Source: Candidatus Bathyarchaeota archaeon (GTDB taxonomy: Archaea > Thermoproteota > Bathyarchaeia > Bathyarchaeales > Bathycorpusculaceae). Taken from it: 10,114 nucleotides of DNA. The stretch covers positions 669 through 10,782 of the forward strand of contig DUHG01000028.1 of the NCBI GenBank assembly GCA_013330975.1, written 5' to 3'. Below the pieces are notes generated by a model. It was not told the DNA's origin. It did not search any database and saw only the letters and a program-made list of their open reading frames with translations. A program made the translations under genes and the position numbers. Shown one piece after another: positions 1-6,461 of the stretch (its first letter is position 1; the number at the start of each line of letters is the position of its first letter).

Positions 1-239
1 CAATTTCCAGAATCCTTCACCTCCGTGTTGCTGCGAGTATTCTTGGCGGCTTTGTCTTCCCAGAGTTCCCAGCCGAACTTGACCGCGTTCTTGCGGAATT
101 CCTCAGGGCGAATTAACCCCAGCTGGGCAGCGTGTATCAGGCGGCAGAGGTCTTGGCGCTGATGTCCTTCGCGTAGCCGATGATCGTCCCCTCTTTGAAT
201 AAGCGGGCATTTCTCCCGAGGTTTGGTGTGTTCACGTTT
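1..239 (-). pseudogene. Open reading frame fragment running off the left edge
   Basis: One minus-strand frame stays open from 239 to the edge (79 codons), in a patch richer in GC than the genes to its right. Its later part reads like genuine protein, for example LIRPEEFRKNAVKFGWELWE followed by DKAAKN, while the first 35 or so codons look like out-of-frame reading of the neighbouring gene start at 235. I read it as the downstream part of a small gene, or of the gene starting at 235 after a frameshift or deletion. No start codon with a ribosome-binding site is visible inside it. I do not recognise the family. The end lies outside the window, so whether it is intact cannot be judged. Confidence 0.35.
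137..235 (-). pseudogene. Truncated N-terminus of a possible viral structural protein
   Basis: A GTG start at 235-233 is preceded by GAGG eight bases upstream, a convincing ribosome-binding site. The frame gives only 32 residues (NTPNLGRNARLFKEGTIIGY, then AKDISAKTSAA) and stops at 139-137. The pattern of a short lead, a G-R/K-N-x-x-L-F/Y-K-x-G stretch and GYAK-x-I-S resembles, from memory, the start of phage tail-tube-like proteins, which are normally over 100 residues long. The coding signal appears to carry on in another frame (see the fragment at 1-239), so this is most simply a frameshifted or internally deleted gene. The viral assignment rests on pattern memory and is an inference. Confidence 0.4.
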
Positions 240-322
240 CAATCCTCAGTTTTCTCGTTGAATCCCTCGGAGAAGACTGCAGGTTTAAGGCTGATTGCAC
301 AAAATGTAACAGGATAGAACAA
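239..322 (-). pseudogene. Possible C-terminal remnant of a gene upstream of the 235 start
   Basis: A 27-residue reading frame (TTG at 322; LKPAVFSEGFNEKTED near its end) stops at 241-239, three bases before the GTG start at 235, so the ribosome-binding site of that gene lies in its tail. Such tight spacing is usual in viral and operonic gene strings. No ribosome-binding site precedes the TTG, and an in-frame stop lies two codons further up, so at most this is the relict tail of a longer gene. It is weak evidence by itself, since frames of this length occur by chance. Confidence 0.15.
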
Positions 323-374
323 GATTCAGCGGACGTTTGCTGACAAGATCACGTGACTCAAAGGGGTGGTAACG

Positions 375-382
375 TATAGTAT
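375..382 (+). promoter_or_regulatory. Candidate TATA box for the methyltransferase gene
   Basis: TATAGTAT lies within GTAACGTATAGTATGC. Archaeal initiation about 25 bases downstream would start the transcript near 403, about 40 bases before the ATG at 442, leaving room for the AGGTGA ribosome-binding site at 429-434. It is assigned by appearance and spacing only. Confidence 0.3.
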
Positions 383-441
383 GCTGGAAAGCACTATTAG
401 CGACGTTTTGCTAGTTTGAGTTGTTTCCAGGTGAACTAATA

Positions 442-1236
442 ATGGATCCGTGGAAATACTATGACATCACTCATAAACGACACCAATTGTGTAATCCTTT
501 GAATACTGAGAAGTTTGAGCGACTCTGTCAACTCCTCCGATTGAAGCGAGGAGAACGTGTCCTAGACATAGCCTGTGGGAAAGGAGAGTTTCTCATCAAG
601 CTGGCGGAGCTCTATGGTATTGCAGGCGTAGGCATTGATATTTCTCCCTACTGCATTCGAGATAGCGAGGAAAAACGTAGGAAGCGAGTACCAAACTCGG
701 ACATTGAATTTGTGAAGATGGATGGGGCGGATTATAGACCTGAAGTATCTGCTTACTTTGATCTGGCCCTTTGTATCGGAGCGAGTTGGGTGTACGGTGG
801 TCATCGGGGGGCGATTCGAGCTTTGAAAGGAATGGTGAAGAAGGGAGGGCTAATTGTAGTCGGAGAACCTTTCTGGTTGACGGAACCGAGTCAAGAGTAC
901 TTGGAGGTCGAAGGGATCAAAAAACATGATTTTGGCACGCATTATGACAATGTAAAAGTGGGGGAGGACGAAGGGTTAAGCTGTCTTTACACGCTTGTGA
1001 GTGGCTACGACGACTGGGACCACTATGAGACACTTCAATGGTGGGCTATTGACGAGTACATCAGAGCTCACCCCGACGACCCTGACATACACGAGCTAGT
1101 AGTACGAAAGACGCGTGAGAAGAATCTCTATCTCCAAGGAGGCAGGGAAACTATGGGATGGGCGGTATATGTCTTTAGAGAGGGAGCGCGCGCCACTCAA
1201 ACGAGGAACAAGAAATGCGGGACCCAACATGTTTAG
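442..1236 (+). CDS. Class I SAM-dependent methyltransferase, substrate unknown
   Basis: This 264-residue cytosolic protein has a Rossmann-type methyltransferase fold. Motif I is VLDIACGKG (residues 40-48), the acidic ribose-binding residue falls in GVGIDIS (62-68), a DGADY segment (94-98) probably contacts the adenine, and FDLALCIGASWVYGG (106-120) with LKGMVKKGGLIVVGEPFW (128-145) covers motifs IV to VI. The C-terminal part has the signature DDWDHYETLQWWA and a REKNLYLQGGRETMGWA segment that I associate with a family of uncharacterised small-molecule methyltransferases. The ATG at 442 is chosen because AGGTGA at 429-434 sits seven bases before it; an in-frame TTG at 421 lies upstream of that site and has none of its own. 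The 3' end overlaps the convergent gene by four bases. The methyl acceptor cannot be told. Confidence 0.85.
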   Translation: MDPWKYYDITHKRHQLCNPLNTEKFERLCQLLRLKRGERVLDIACGKGEFLIKLAELYGIAGVGIDISPYCIRDSEEKRRKRVPNSDIEFVKMDGADYRPEVSAYFDLALCIGASWVYGGHRGAIRALKGMVKKGGLIVVGEPFWLTEPSQEYLEVEGIKKHDFGTHYDNVKVGEDEGLSCLYTLVSGYDDWDHYETLQWWAIDEYIRAHPDDPDIHELVVRKTREKNLYLQGGRETMGWAVYVFREGARATQTRNKKCGTQHV

Positions 1237-2168
1237 CTCCACTTGCGTCTTCTGATCACGTTCAAGTACTTTAAAGTAATCCAGTACTTAACATCCTTGT
1301 ATTTTGCTCCAGCCATCACACTTACTTCGTATGTCCCGTTTTCTTTTCTGTGTTTCTCAAACCATTTTATTATTTCGTTGATTTTGGGATGTTCACCAAT
1401 TCCAAGCAGAGATAGCGTGTCTAGTGTTGTTAGTATGTCTGTCCAGTGATATGGAAAGGTGAATTTCGTCCAATATTCAACGCCTATCCTATCGGGATAC
1501 TTATCTCTAGTAAAAACTCTATCTGCTAATAGCATTCCAGCATCCTTCACTTTCTCTCTATAAACGGGAATTAGAGAGAAAGGTCTTAGTACAATACCTG
1601 TAACTAAATGAGAGAACGGTTTAGCTTTATCCGGTTCAATTATCTCCTTCTCAAACAGAGCCTCCAAACCTTTGTTTCTTGTTCTTAATGGAATAGCCCA
1701 TCCCCCATCATCTTGCCTCATCTTGAGTAGCCAGTTAAGTGATTTCTCGATTCTTATGTCGTCATATCCTGCTTTTATGAGAAATTCTGTTATGCTTGCA
1801 CTGTAATTGGGGCTGTATTGATTGCCATATATTCCCCTAAATTCTCCTTCTTCTGTCTGGAATGAAAATAAGTAATCAGCTGCTTTTCTGATTGAATCAC
1901 ATTTTTTGTTTAATCCATAGAATTCCACTAATTCTGCTATTGTCTTGTATGTTTGGAATTGATTGTAATTCGTGGGCGAACGCAATGTTGCTTTTTTGTT
2001 TGGATACATCCATGAACCGGTTGATTGTTGGTTTTTCAGAATTCTTTTTACTCGCGATAGAATCCATAATTCTTCCAAGTCAACCTTTTCTCCAAGCAAG
2101 TTCCGCTTGGTGAATGCTATTAACGCTTCATTGCCTGTGTCCAGCAATGTCCTGATTGCTATTTCCAA
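1233..2168 (-). CDS. Terpene-cyclase/prenyltransferase-repeat protein
   Basis: The 311-residue protein contains several copies of the QW-like repeat of alpha/alpha-barrel proteins (squalene cyclase and protein prenyltransferase beta-subunit superfamily): QQSTGSW (47-53), FQTEEGEF (103-110), RQDDGGW (151-157) and a weaker HRKENGTY (273-280), each ending a helical hairpin. It is about half the length of a squalene-hopene cyclase, and I see no DXDD catalytic motif, so cyclase activity is not supported; a sugar-, lipid- or peptide-binding barrel is as likely. The start is TTG at 2168-2166, with GGAG seven bases upstream. It is notably AT-rich (one row near 1861 counts 27% GC) beside the 60%-plus GC patch upstream, which suggests a different origin. 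No signal peptide or membrane segment is evident. Confidence 0.7.
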   Translation of the reverse strand: MEIAIRTLLDTGNEALIAFTKRNLLGEKVDLEELWILSRVKRILKNQQSTGSWMYPNKKATLRSPTNYNQFQTYKTIAELVEFYGLNKKCDSIRKAADYLFSFQTEEGEFRGIYGNQYSPNYSASITEFLIKAGYDDIRIEKSLNWLLKMRQDDGGWAIPLRTRNKGLEALFEKEIIEPDKAKPFSHLVTGIVLRPFSLIPVYREKVKDAGMLLADRVFTRDKYPDRIGVEYWTKFTFPYHWTDILTTLDTLSLLGIGEHPKINEIIKWFEKHRKENGTYEVSVMAGAKYKDVKYWITLKYLNVIRRRKWS

Positions 2169-2200
2169 TTTTTGTCTCCGTTAACTTTGTGCGTTGATCT

Positions 2201-2210
2201 TGATAAAGGA
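2201..2210 (-). promoter_or_regulatory. Candidate TATA box for the 1233-2168 gene
   Basis: On the minus strand TCCTTTATCA lies about 25 bases ahead of the GGAG ribosome-binding site at 2179-2176, which would give a very short leader, as is common in archaea. The palindrome at 2220-2245 lies immediately upstream, where an activator or repressor could act. Assignment is by position and composition only. Confidence 0.3.
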
Positions 2211-2219
2211 AGCTTTAGG

Positions 2220-2245
2220 TTTGTCAAGAGGATCCTCTTGACAAA
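2220..2245. repeat. Perfect 26-bp palindrome
   Basis: The left arm TTTGTCAAGAGGA (2220-2232) is followed without a loop by its exact reverse complement (2233-2245), centred on GGATCC. Symmetry breaks on both sides beyond this. It sits between the end of the 76-codon gene (2279) and the putative promoter of the AT-rich gene starting at 2168, both on the minus strand. It could be an operator for a dimeric regulator, a recombination or integration scar, or a cruciform or terminator stem; there is no T run beside it to favour the last. Confidence 0.8.
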
Positions 2246-2278
2246 GGAAGGTTTCTCAAGTTTTTGCCGTTTTGAATG

Positions 2279-2509
2279 TTACTGCTTTTTTGGGGATTGA
2301 AGGTTTGCTCGATAGTTTCGGACGCCTTTTCTTGGGAGCATCTCGCCGGTGTTGCTCCAGTCAGGCTCCGTCCTGTCTTCCGCCTTCGCCCTCTCGGCTT
2401 CCTGCATGTGGATGAGCTGCATTTCCTCGCAGAGCTTCCGGTCTGCGGTGGCGACAACGCGGACTTTCGTGTGTGGCGGGACCTCGAACTCGCTCCTAAA
2501 CCGGCTCAT
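2279..2509 (-). CDS. Small charged hypothetical protein, possibly from a mobile element
   Basis: This 76-residue gene starts with ATG at 2509-2507 and overlaps the end of the upstream reading frame (stop at 2498-2496) by 14 bases, the sort of coupling seen in compact viral and plasmid operons. The N-terminal half reads FEVPPHTKVRVVATADRKLC, with beta-strand character, followed by a helical acidic stretch (EEMQLIHMQEAERAKAEDRT) and a basic tail. No family is recognised. The GC content is far above that of neighbours (37 and 39 GC in two 60-base rows at 2341-2460). A GTGA six bases before the ATG is a weak ribosome-binding site. I prefer this frame to the overlapping frames on both strands because of its overlap with the upstream coding frame and its natural-looking composition. 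Confidence 0.5.
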   Translation of the reverse strand: MSRFRSEFEVPPHTKVRVVATADRKLCEEMQLIHMQEAERAKAEDRTEPDWSNTGEMLPRKGVRNYRANLQSPKKQ

Positions 2510-2789
2510 GGTATATCACTGTTTCGAAGCGTACTTCGTCTCCGTAGTAGCTGACTTCCTTGAACTTGATCTCGCCCGGGATGAAGCCCAGGGGTATGCA
2601 GTCAAACGCTGCGCTCACTAGCGTGCGGTCTTCGAGCAGGGCGTCAACGACGTCGCCCATGACCCTGATGATTTTGCTGCACCAGTCTTTGGCTGGTTCT
2701 GCAACTGCACTTTTTGCTCTGCACTCAAGTCGAAAGTGGGAATTGCCTTTATGAAGTGGTTTTGGTTTAGTATTACTGGTTTTGATGAA
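2496..2789 (-). pseudogene. Decayed gene: intact-looking C-terminus without a start
   Basis: The frame is open from 2789 to a TAG at 2498-2496. From about 2705 it reads as convincing protein: EPAKDWCSKIIRVMGDVVDA, then LLEDRTLVSAAFDC, then GEIKFKEVSYYGDEVRFETV. The only ATG in this frame is at 2660-2658, giving a 54-residue product. Upstream, coding-like sequence appears in a different frame (AIPTFDLSAEQKVQL, about 2767-2700), which suggests a frameshift around 2700. The putative promoter of the plus-strand glycosyltransferase now overlaps its 5' part. I do not recognise the family. It forms a small high-GC operon remnant with the 76-codon gene downstream. A living short gene starting at 2660 cannot be ruled out. 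Confidence 0.45.
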
Positions 2790-2802
2790 CTAGGGTCTGG
2801 AT

Positions 2803-3999
2803 ATGGTGGAAAAACGCGCGGCAGCTCAAGAGCAGGCTTTTCCGAGAAAACGTGAATGCATTGCCTACTTAAGCAGTTATCCGCCAAGAGAGTGTGGAAT
2901 AGCCACTTTCACGAAGGATTTGCTTGGAGCTATCGATGAATTATCTGTCTGCAAACAGGTGGTAATCGCTGTAAATGAAAAGGGAGCGATCTATCAATAT
3001 GAAAAAAGGGTAAAATTCGTTATCGAAAGGGACAGTATTGAGGATTACACTAACGCTGCAAGTTACATTAATGCTTCAAATGTTGATTTGGTCAGTCTTC
3101 AACATGAATTTGGTCTTTTTGGAGGCAATTACGGCGAAAACATATGTTACTTCTTGGAAAAAGTCAAAAAGCCGGTGGTTACAACCCTGCACACGGTAGA
3201 GCCTAATTTCGAGTCAAAAGCTCAAGAAGTCCTGAGAAACATCGTGGCAAAAAGTGAGTCAGTCGTTGTAATTCCACGAATAGCAACAGGATTGCTGAGA
3301 GAACAAGGTCTTCCAATTAAGAAATGTTTTGTAATCCCACATGGATGCCCTGATATCCCATTTGTTAAAAGCGACAAGATTAAATCCTCCATAGGTCTGA
3401 GAGATCGGTTTGTCATCTCCACTTTTGGGCTCTTGAGTCGCAGCAAAGGCATCGAGTATGCTATCCGGGCACTTCCCTCAGTTGTCGAAAATGAGCCGAA
3501 GGCAATATATTTGGTAATAGGAGAAACGCACCCTGAAGTCAGAAAACACGAGGGAGAAAAATACCGTAAGAAACTAATGAAGTTGGTTGATGAACTCGGA
3601 TTGGGAAATTATGTGCGATTTCACAACCGTTTTCTCTCAAAACGCGAACTCATCAATCATCTTCAGGCAACAGATATCTATGTAACCCCTTACATTTCTC
3701 CAAATCAAATTAGCAGTGGAACACTCACATTTGCGTTGGGTGCAGGCAGGGCGGTTGTGTCCACACCTTACCTTCATGCCCAAGAAGCTCTAGCAGGAGG
3801 GCGCGGTCTTTTTTGCAAATTTAATAATTCACGAACTGTTGCAGATTGCATAAACAAGCTTCTAAACGAAAACTTGCGGGAGAAAATTCAAGCTAAAGCC
3901 TACAAGTATAGCAGGAGATTTGTTTGGTCCAATGTTGCTAATCAATATGTAAAGTTGTTTAAGAAATCAATTAGCCGCCATAGGAGGGCTCATCTTTAA
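2803..3999 (+). CDS. GT4-family glycosyltransferase
   Basis: This frame encodes 398 residues with a two-domain GT-B fold that transfers a sugar from an activated donor. The N-terminal acceptor domain has [15 protein letters not shown] (26-40), typical of a GT4 subgroup, and [10 protein letters not shown] (99-108). The C-terminal donor domain starts near IPHG (178-181), has the G-x-L-S-x-x-KGIEYAI loop (209-221), and [20 protein letters not shown] (291-310) with [13 protein letters not shown] at the usual nucleotide-sugar site, though with SSGTL in place of the common E-G-x-G element. The ATG at 2803 has AGGG seven bases upstream; TTTAGTATTA at 2766-2775 is a possible TATA box. It ends in AGG AGG GCT CAT CTT TAA, and the following domain is open in the +1 frame, so the real product may be 742 residues (see the frameshift site). 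Donor and acceptor are unknown. Confidence 0.9.
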
Positions 4000-4000
4000 G
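3982..4000 (+). other. Candidate +1 frameshift site (SD-like, CUU, stop)
   Basis: In the glycosyltransferase frame the codons are AGG AGG GCT CAT CTT TAA, followed by G. AGGAGG is a full match to the anti-Shine-Dalgarno sequence. Slipping of the Leu tRNA from CUU (3994-3996) to UUU (3995-3997) would bring AAG (3998-4000) into the A site and join the two domains as HL-KLPQ. The elements and their order match the bacterial prfB site (AGGGGG, UAU, CUU, UGA), but the spacer is six bases, not three. A one-base T insertion (real or sequencing error) would look the same. Confidence 0.45.
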
Positions 4001-5032
4001 CTTCCCCAAATAAAACTAGACTATCTCAAGCTGCTTACCGACGAGACAGGTCTTCTTCAGCATGCGAAATTCGCTGTCCCTGCAAGAAGAGAAGGATATT
4101 CTACTGATGATAACGCAAGGGCTTTGATTGCATGTATACTGCACGGTTCACTCTTTGGAAATTCAGAAACAGAAAAACTATTTGACACTTATCTCAGTTT
4201 TTTGTCTTACATGCAAAGGATTGATGGTAGATTGTACAATTTTCTTAGCTATGATAGAAAGTTCATGGATGATACTAGTTCAGAAGATCCAATGGGGCGC
4301 ACAATTTGGGCCTGTGGAAGAAGCTTAGATTCACAATTGGCCACAGAAAAGAAGCTGCTTTCCAAAGAGATATTCGACAAAGCCTTCTCGTGGGTCTTCA
4401 CTTTCAAAGCTCTTCGAGCTAAAGCTTTTTCCATGCTTGGTTTATTTCATTATAAAAGGGCAAATCCTGAAGACGAGAATACTGTGCCAAACATGAAGAC
4501 ATTGGGCGACCAACTTCATGAATGCTACTTGCAGCAGTCTTCAAAAGGATGGACTTGGTTTGAGCCATACCTTACTTATTCCAATGCTAGGTTGCCTCAC
4601 GCTCTTTTCTTGGCTTATTCATGCACGAAAGATGAGAAATACCTAAGAACTGCGCAGCAGTCTCTCGATTTTCTACTTCAAGTTCAAATGATCGACGATT
4701 TATTTGTACCCATTGGAAACAGTGGCTGGTACAAGAAAGGGCATACACGAGCAATTTTCGACCAGCAATCAATTGAAGCTTCTTCTATGGTTGAAGCGGC
4801 ATTAGTGGCTTTTTGGAATACTAAACAGGAGAAATATCGAAAAGCAGCCCACCAGATATTCGAGTGGTTTCTGGGCAGAAATGTGGCTGGTTTGACGGTT
4901 TACAATCCTGAAACTGGTGGTTGCCGCGATGGGATAACCCCTGTGGGGTTAAATCTCAACGAAGGTGCAGAAGCAACAGTTTCCTTCCTTTCGGCTCGTT
5001 TGGAATTGGAATTTCTTGGCAGAAACCAGTGA
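3998..5032 (+). CDS. Alpha/alpha-toroid-like glycan domain, fused or frameshifted to the GT4
   Basis: From 3998 the frame gives 344 residues to a TGA at 5030-5032. It begins [18 protein letters not shown], then [20 protein letters not shown] (residues 23-42). [12 protein letters not shown] is, from memory, a signature of a helical domain found C-terminal to GT4 glycosyltransferases in large bacterial proteins. Regular helical pairs follow ([19 protein letters not shown]), ending in [20 protein letters not shown], like (alpha/alpha)6-toroid glycosidase or epimerase folds. The frame is open upstream to 3952 but has no ATG, GTG or TTG until TTG at 4124, which lies after the TDDNAR motif and lacks a ribosome-binding site, so that start is rejected. 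The likely product is a 742-residue fusion made by frameshifting, unless a point indel has split the gene. Catalytic activity is unproven. Confidence 0.65.
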
Positions 5033-5140
5033 AAGAAAGCTTTTCATAATGCAGCTTTTCTCGCTGAATCTTGAAATCGAATTGGATACTTATTAGTGAA
5101 AAATCCATTATAGTATTAGGCAGGAGAGTTTTACAGCGAA

Positions 5141-5515
5141 ATGCTAGTCCGTCACATTATGACTAAGAAAGTTGTAACTGCCAAACAAAGCGTTAAAGTG
5201 AAGGATGCCATTAAGACTTTGTTTAAAAGGCATGTTGGATCAATTGTGGTATTAGATAATGACAAAAAATGCGTCGGGATATTCACCGAGCGAGATGCCA
5301 TTCGTGTCGTTGCCCAAAATGGTTCGCTTAGCATACCATTGGGAGACGTCATGACCAAAAATGTGTTAGTTGTTCAAGAAGATGCAACTTTTCAAGAAGC
5401 TAGAAAAATAGTTCTTGAACATGACATAAGACACTTGCCGGTTGTGAATTCTGACGGGCGACTTGTTGGCTTAATAGCTGTGAGAAACATCTTGAACGAA
5501 TTCTTCAAAATGTAA
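5141..5515 (+). CDS. Stand-alone CBS-domain pair protein
   Basis: The 124-residue protein consists of two CBS motifs and almost nothing else. CBS1 covers about residues 7-58 (VRHIMTKKVVTA start, VGIFTERDAI end at 45-54) and CBS2 about 68-121 (GDVMTKNVLVV, RHLPVVNSDGRLVGLIAV, RNIL). The pair folds as a Bateman module that usually binds AMP, ATP, SAM or a related adenosine ligand and controls a partner protein. Such single-module proteins are abundant in archaea. It lies 108 bases after the toroid domain and 30 bases before GH130 on the same strand, so it may report energy state to the glycan enzymes; that is inference. ATG at 5141 is chosen although the AGGAGAG at 5122-5128 is 12 bases away; TTATAGTA at 5108-5115 could also give a separate, near-leaderless transcript. 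Confidence 0.85.
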   Translation: MLVRHIMTKKVVTAKQSVKVKDAIKTLFKRHVGSIVVLDNDKKCVGIFTERDAIRVVAQNGSLSIPLGDVMTKNVLVVQEDATFQEARKIVLEHDIRHLPVVNSDGRLVGLIAVRNILNEFFKM

Positions 5516-5545
5516 CAACGAGACATTTTAGGGCGATAGAAAAAA

Positions 5546-6439
5546 ATGAAACGTTTTCAAGGAAATCCGATTCTGGAACCTATAGGATCTCATAGGTGGG
5601 AATCAAGGAGAGTTTTTAATGCGGGTATTATAGCCAACAATAGCCAAGTACATATTCTGTATCGTGCAATGGGTCAGGATGGGGTTTCACGCATCGGATA
5701 TGCCAATTCCTCAGACGGTTATCACATTGACGAGCGATTGCCCAAGCCGGTTTTAGAGCCTGCAGGCGAGGTTGAAGTGGACGGCGTTGAGGACCCACGT
5801 CTGACTTTGCTGGATGACAAGTTGCTGATGGCATACACTGCTTTTGGAAAATACGCAAATCACCAAGTCTACCAGATTGCATTGACTTCCATAGACATCC
5901 GAGATTTTCTGAGGAAGGAATGGAATTGGAACGAACGGCATTTGGTCTTCCCTGGGCTTCACAACAAAGACGCAGTGATTTTTCCACGAAAACTTGACGG
6001 AAAGTACCTTCTGTTTCATCGTTTTGAGCCAGATGCATGCCTGGCTAGTTCTGAGGATCTCAGGCGGTGGTATGATCTCAGATTTGTCTTCGGTCCCAGA
6101 GAGCGGGGTTGGGATTCTTGGAAAGTTGGTGCAGGCGGACCGCCTATTGAACTCAACGAGGGTTGGCTTTTCATCTACCATGGTGTAAGTATTGACCGGG
6201 TTTATTCGTTGGGCGTTGCCCTTCTCGATAAGCATAATCCTGAAAAGGTTATCTTCCGACCTGAAAATCCAATTCTTTCACCAGAGGAGGACTATGAGAG
6301 ATTCGGGAAAGTCCCAAATGTAGTTTTTAGCTGCGGACAAATTCTCAAAGACGATAAGGTCTTGGTGTATTATGGAGGAGCTGACAACGTCCTATGTGTT
6401 GCCACTTTTGACCTCAGTGAACTTCTGCCAAGGAAATAG
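5546..6439 (+). CDS. GH130-family beta-mannoside phosphorylase/hydrolase
   Basis: The 297-residue protein is a five-bladed beta-propeller glycosidase of family GH130, whose members cleave beta-mannosidic bonds, often by phosphorolysis to mannose 1-phosphate. Hallmarks are FNAGII (24-29), LYRA (38-41), GVEDPRL (80-86) with Asp83 as the expected general acid, NKDAVIFP (140-147), HRFEPD (158-163), KVGAGGPPIELNEGWLFIYH (193-212) and YYGGAD (275-280). The length suits the compact GH130_2-type enzymes rather than larger bacterial ones. Arg40 and the His/Arg pair at 158-159 could bind phosphate, favouring a phosphorylase, but I cannot settle this without a structure-based alignment. No signal peptide is present, so it acts in the cytosol. 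It starts 30 bases after the CBS gene and presumably shares its transcript. The ribosome-binding site is weak (AGGG 12 bases before ATG). Confidence 0.9.
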   Translation: MKRFQGNPILEPIGSHRWESRRVFNAGIIANNSQVHILYRAMGQDGVSRIGYANSSDGYHIDERLPKPVLEPAGEVEVDGVEDPRLTLLDDKLLMAYTAFGKYANHQVYQIALTSIDIRDFLRKEWNWNERHLVFPGLHNKDAVIFPRKLDGKYLLFHRFEPDACLASSEDLRRWYDLRFVFGPRERGWDSWKVGAGGPPIELNEGWLFIYHGVSIDRVYSLGVALLDKHNPEKVIFRPENPILSPEEDYERFGKVPNVVFSCGQILKDDKVLVYYGGADNVLCVATFDLSELLPRK

Positions 6440-6443
6440 TAAA

Positions 6444-6456
6444 AGCCAAGTTGGCT
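6444..6456 (-). terminator. Small hairpin between convergent genes
   Basis: AGCCAAGTTGGCT is a 13-base inverted repeat with a single central base, placed in the 22-base gap between the GH130 stop (6439) and the universal stress protein stop (6462). On the minus strand it is followed by TTTTACT, so it best serves the stress-protein transcript; it could also stop the carbohydrate operon. The stem is only four to six base pairs. Confidence 0.4.
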
Positions 6457-6461
6457 CCGCG

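Noticed and set aside
421..441. TTG start at 421 for the methyltransferase
   Set aside because: The good AGGTGA site lies downstream of it and seven bases before ATG 442; nothing comparable precedes 421.
1892..2184. Plus-strand open frames opposite the repeat protein
   Set aside because: Antisense to a gene with clear QW-like repeats; no ribosome-binding site or motif of their own.
2276..2621. Plus-strand open frames across the GC-rich patch
   Set aside because: High GC makes long open frames common on both strands; the minus-strand frames with overlapping stop and start and natural composition explain the patch better.
2613..2630. 18-base near-repeat of 9560-9577 (one mismatch), both encoding D-R-x-L-V-S on the minus strand
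   Set aside because: The flanking sequences do not align well, so I take it as chance or weak local convergence rather than a duplicated element.
4124..5032. Toroid-domain gene starting at TTG 4124
   Set aside because: It would cut off [18 protein letters not shown] and the TDDNARA motif that are clearly coding upstream, and no ribosome-binding site precedes it.
5628..6235. Long minus-strand open frames opposite GH130
   Set aside because: They are antisense to a clear GH130 protein, and their translations have no recognisable motif.
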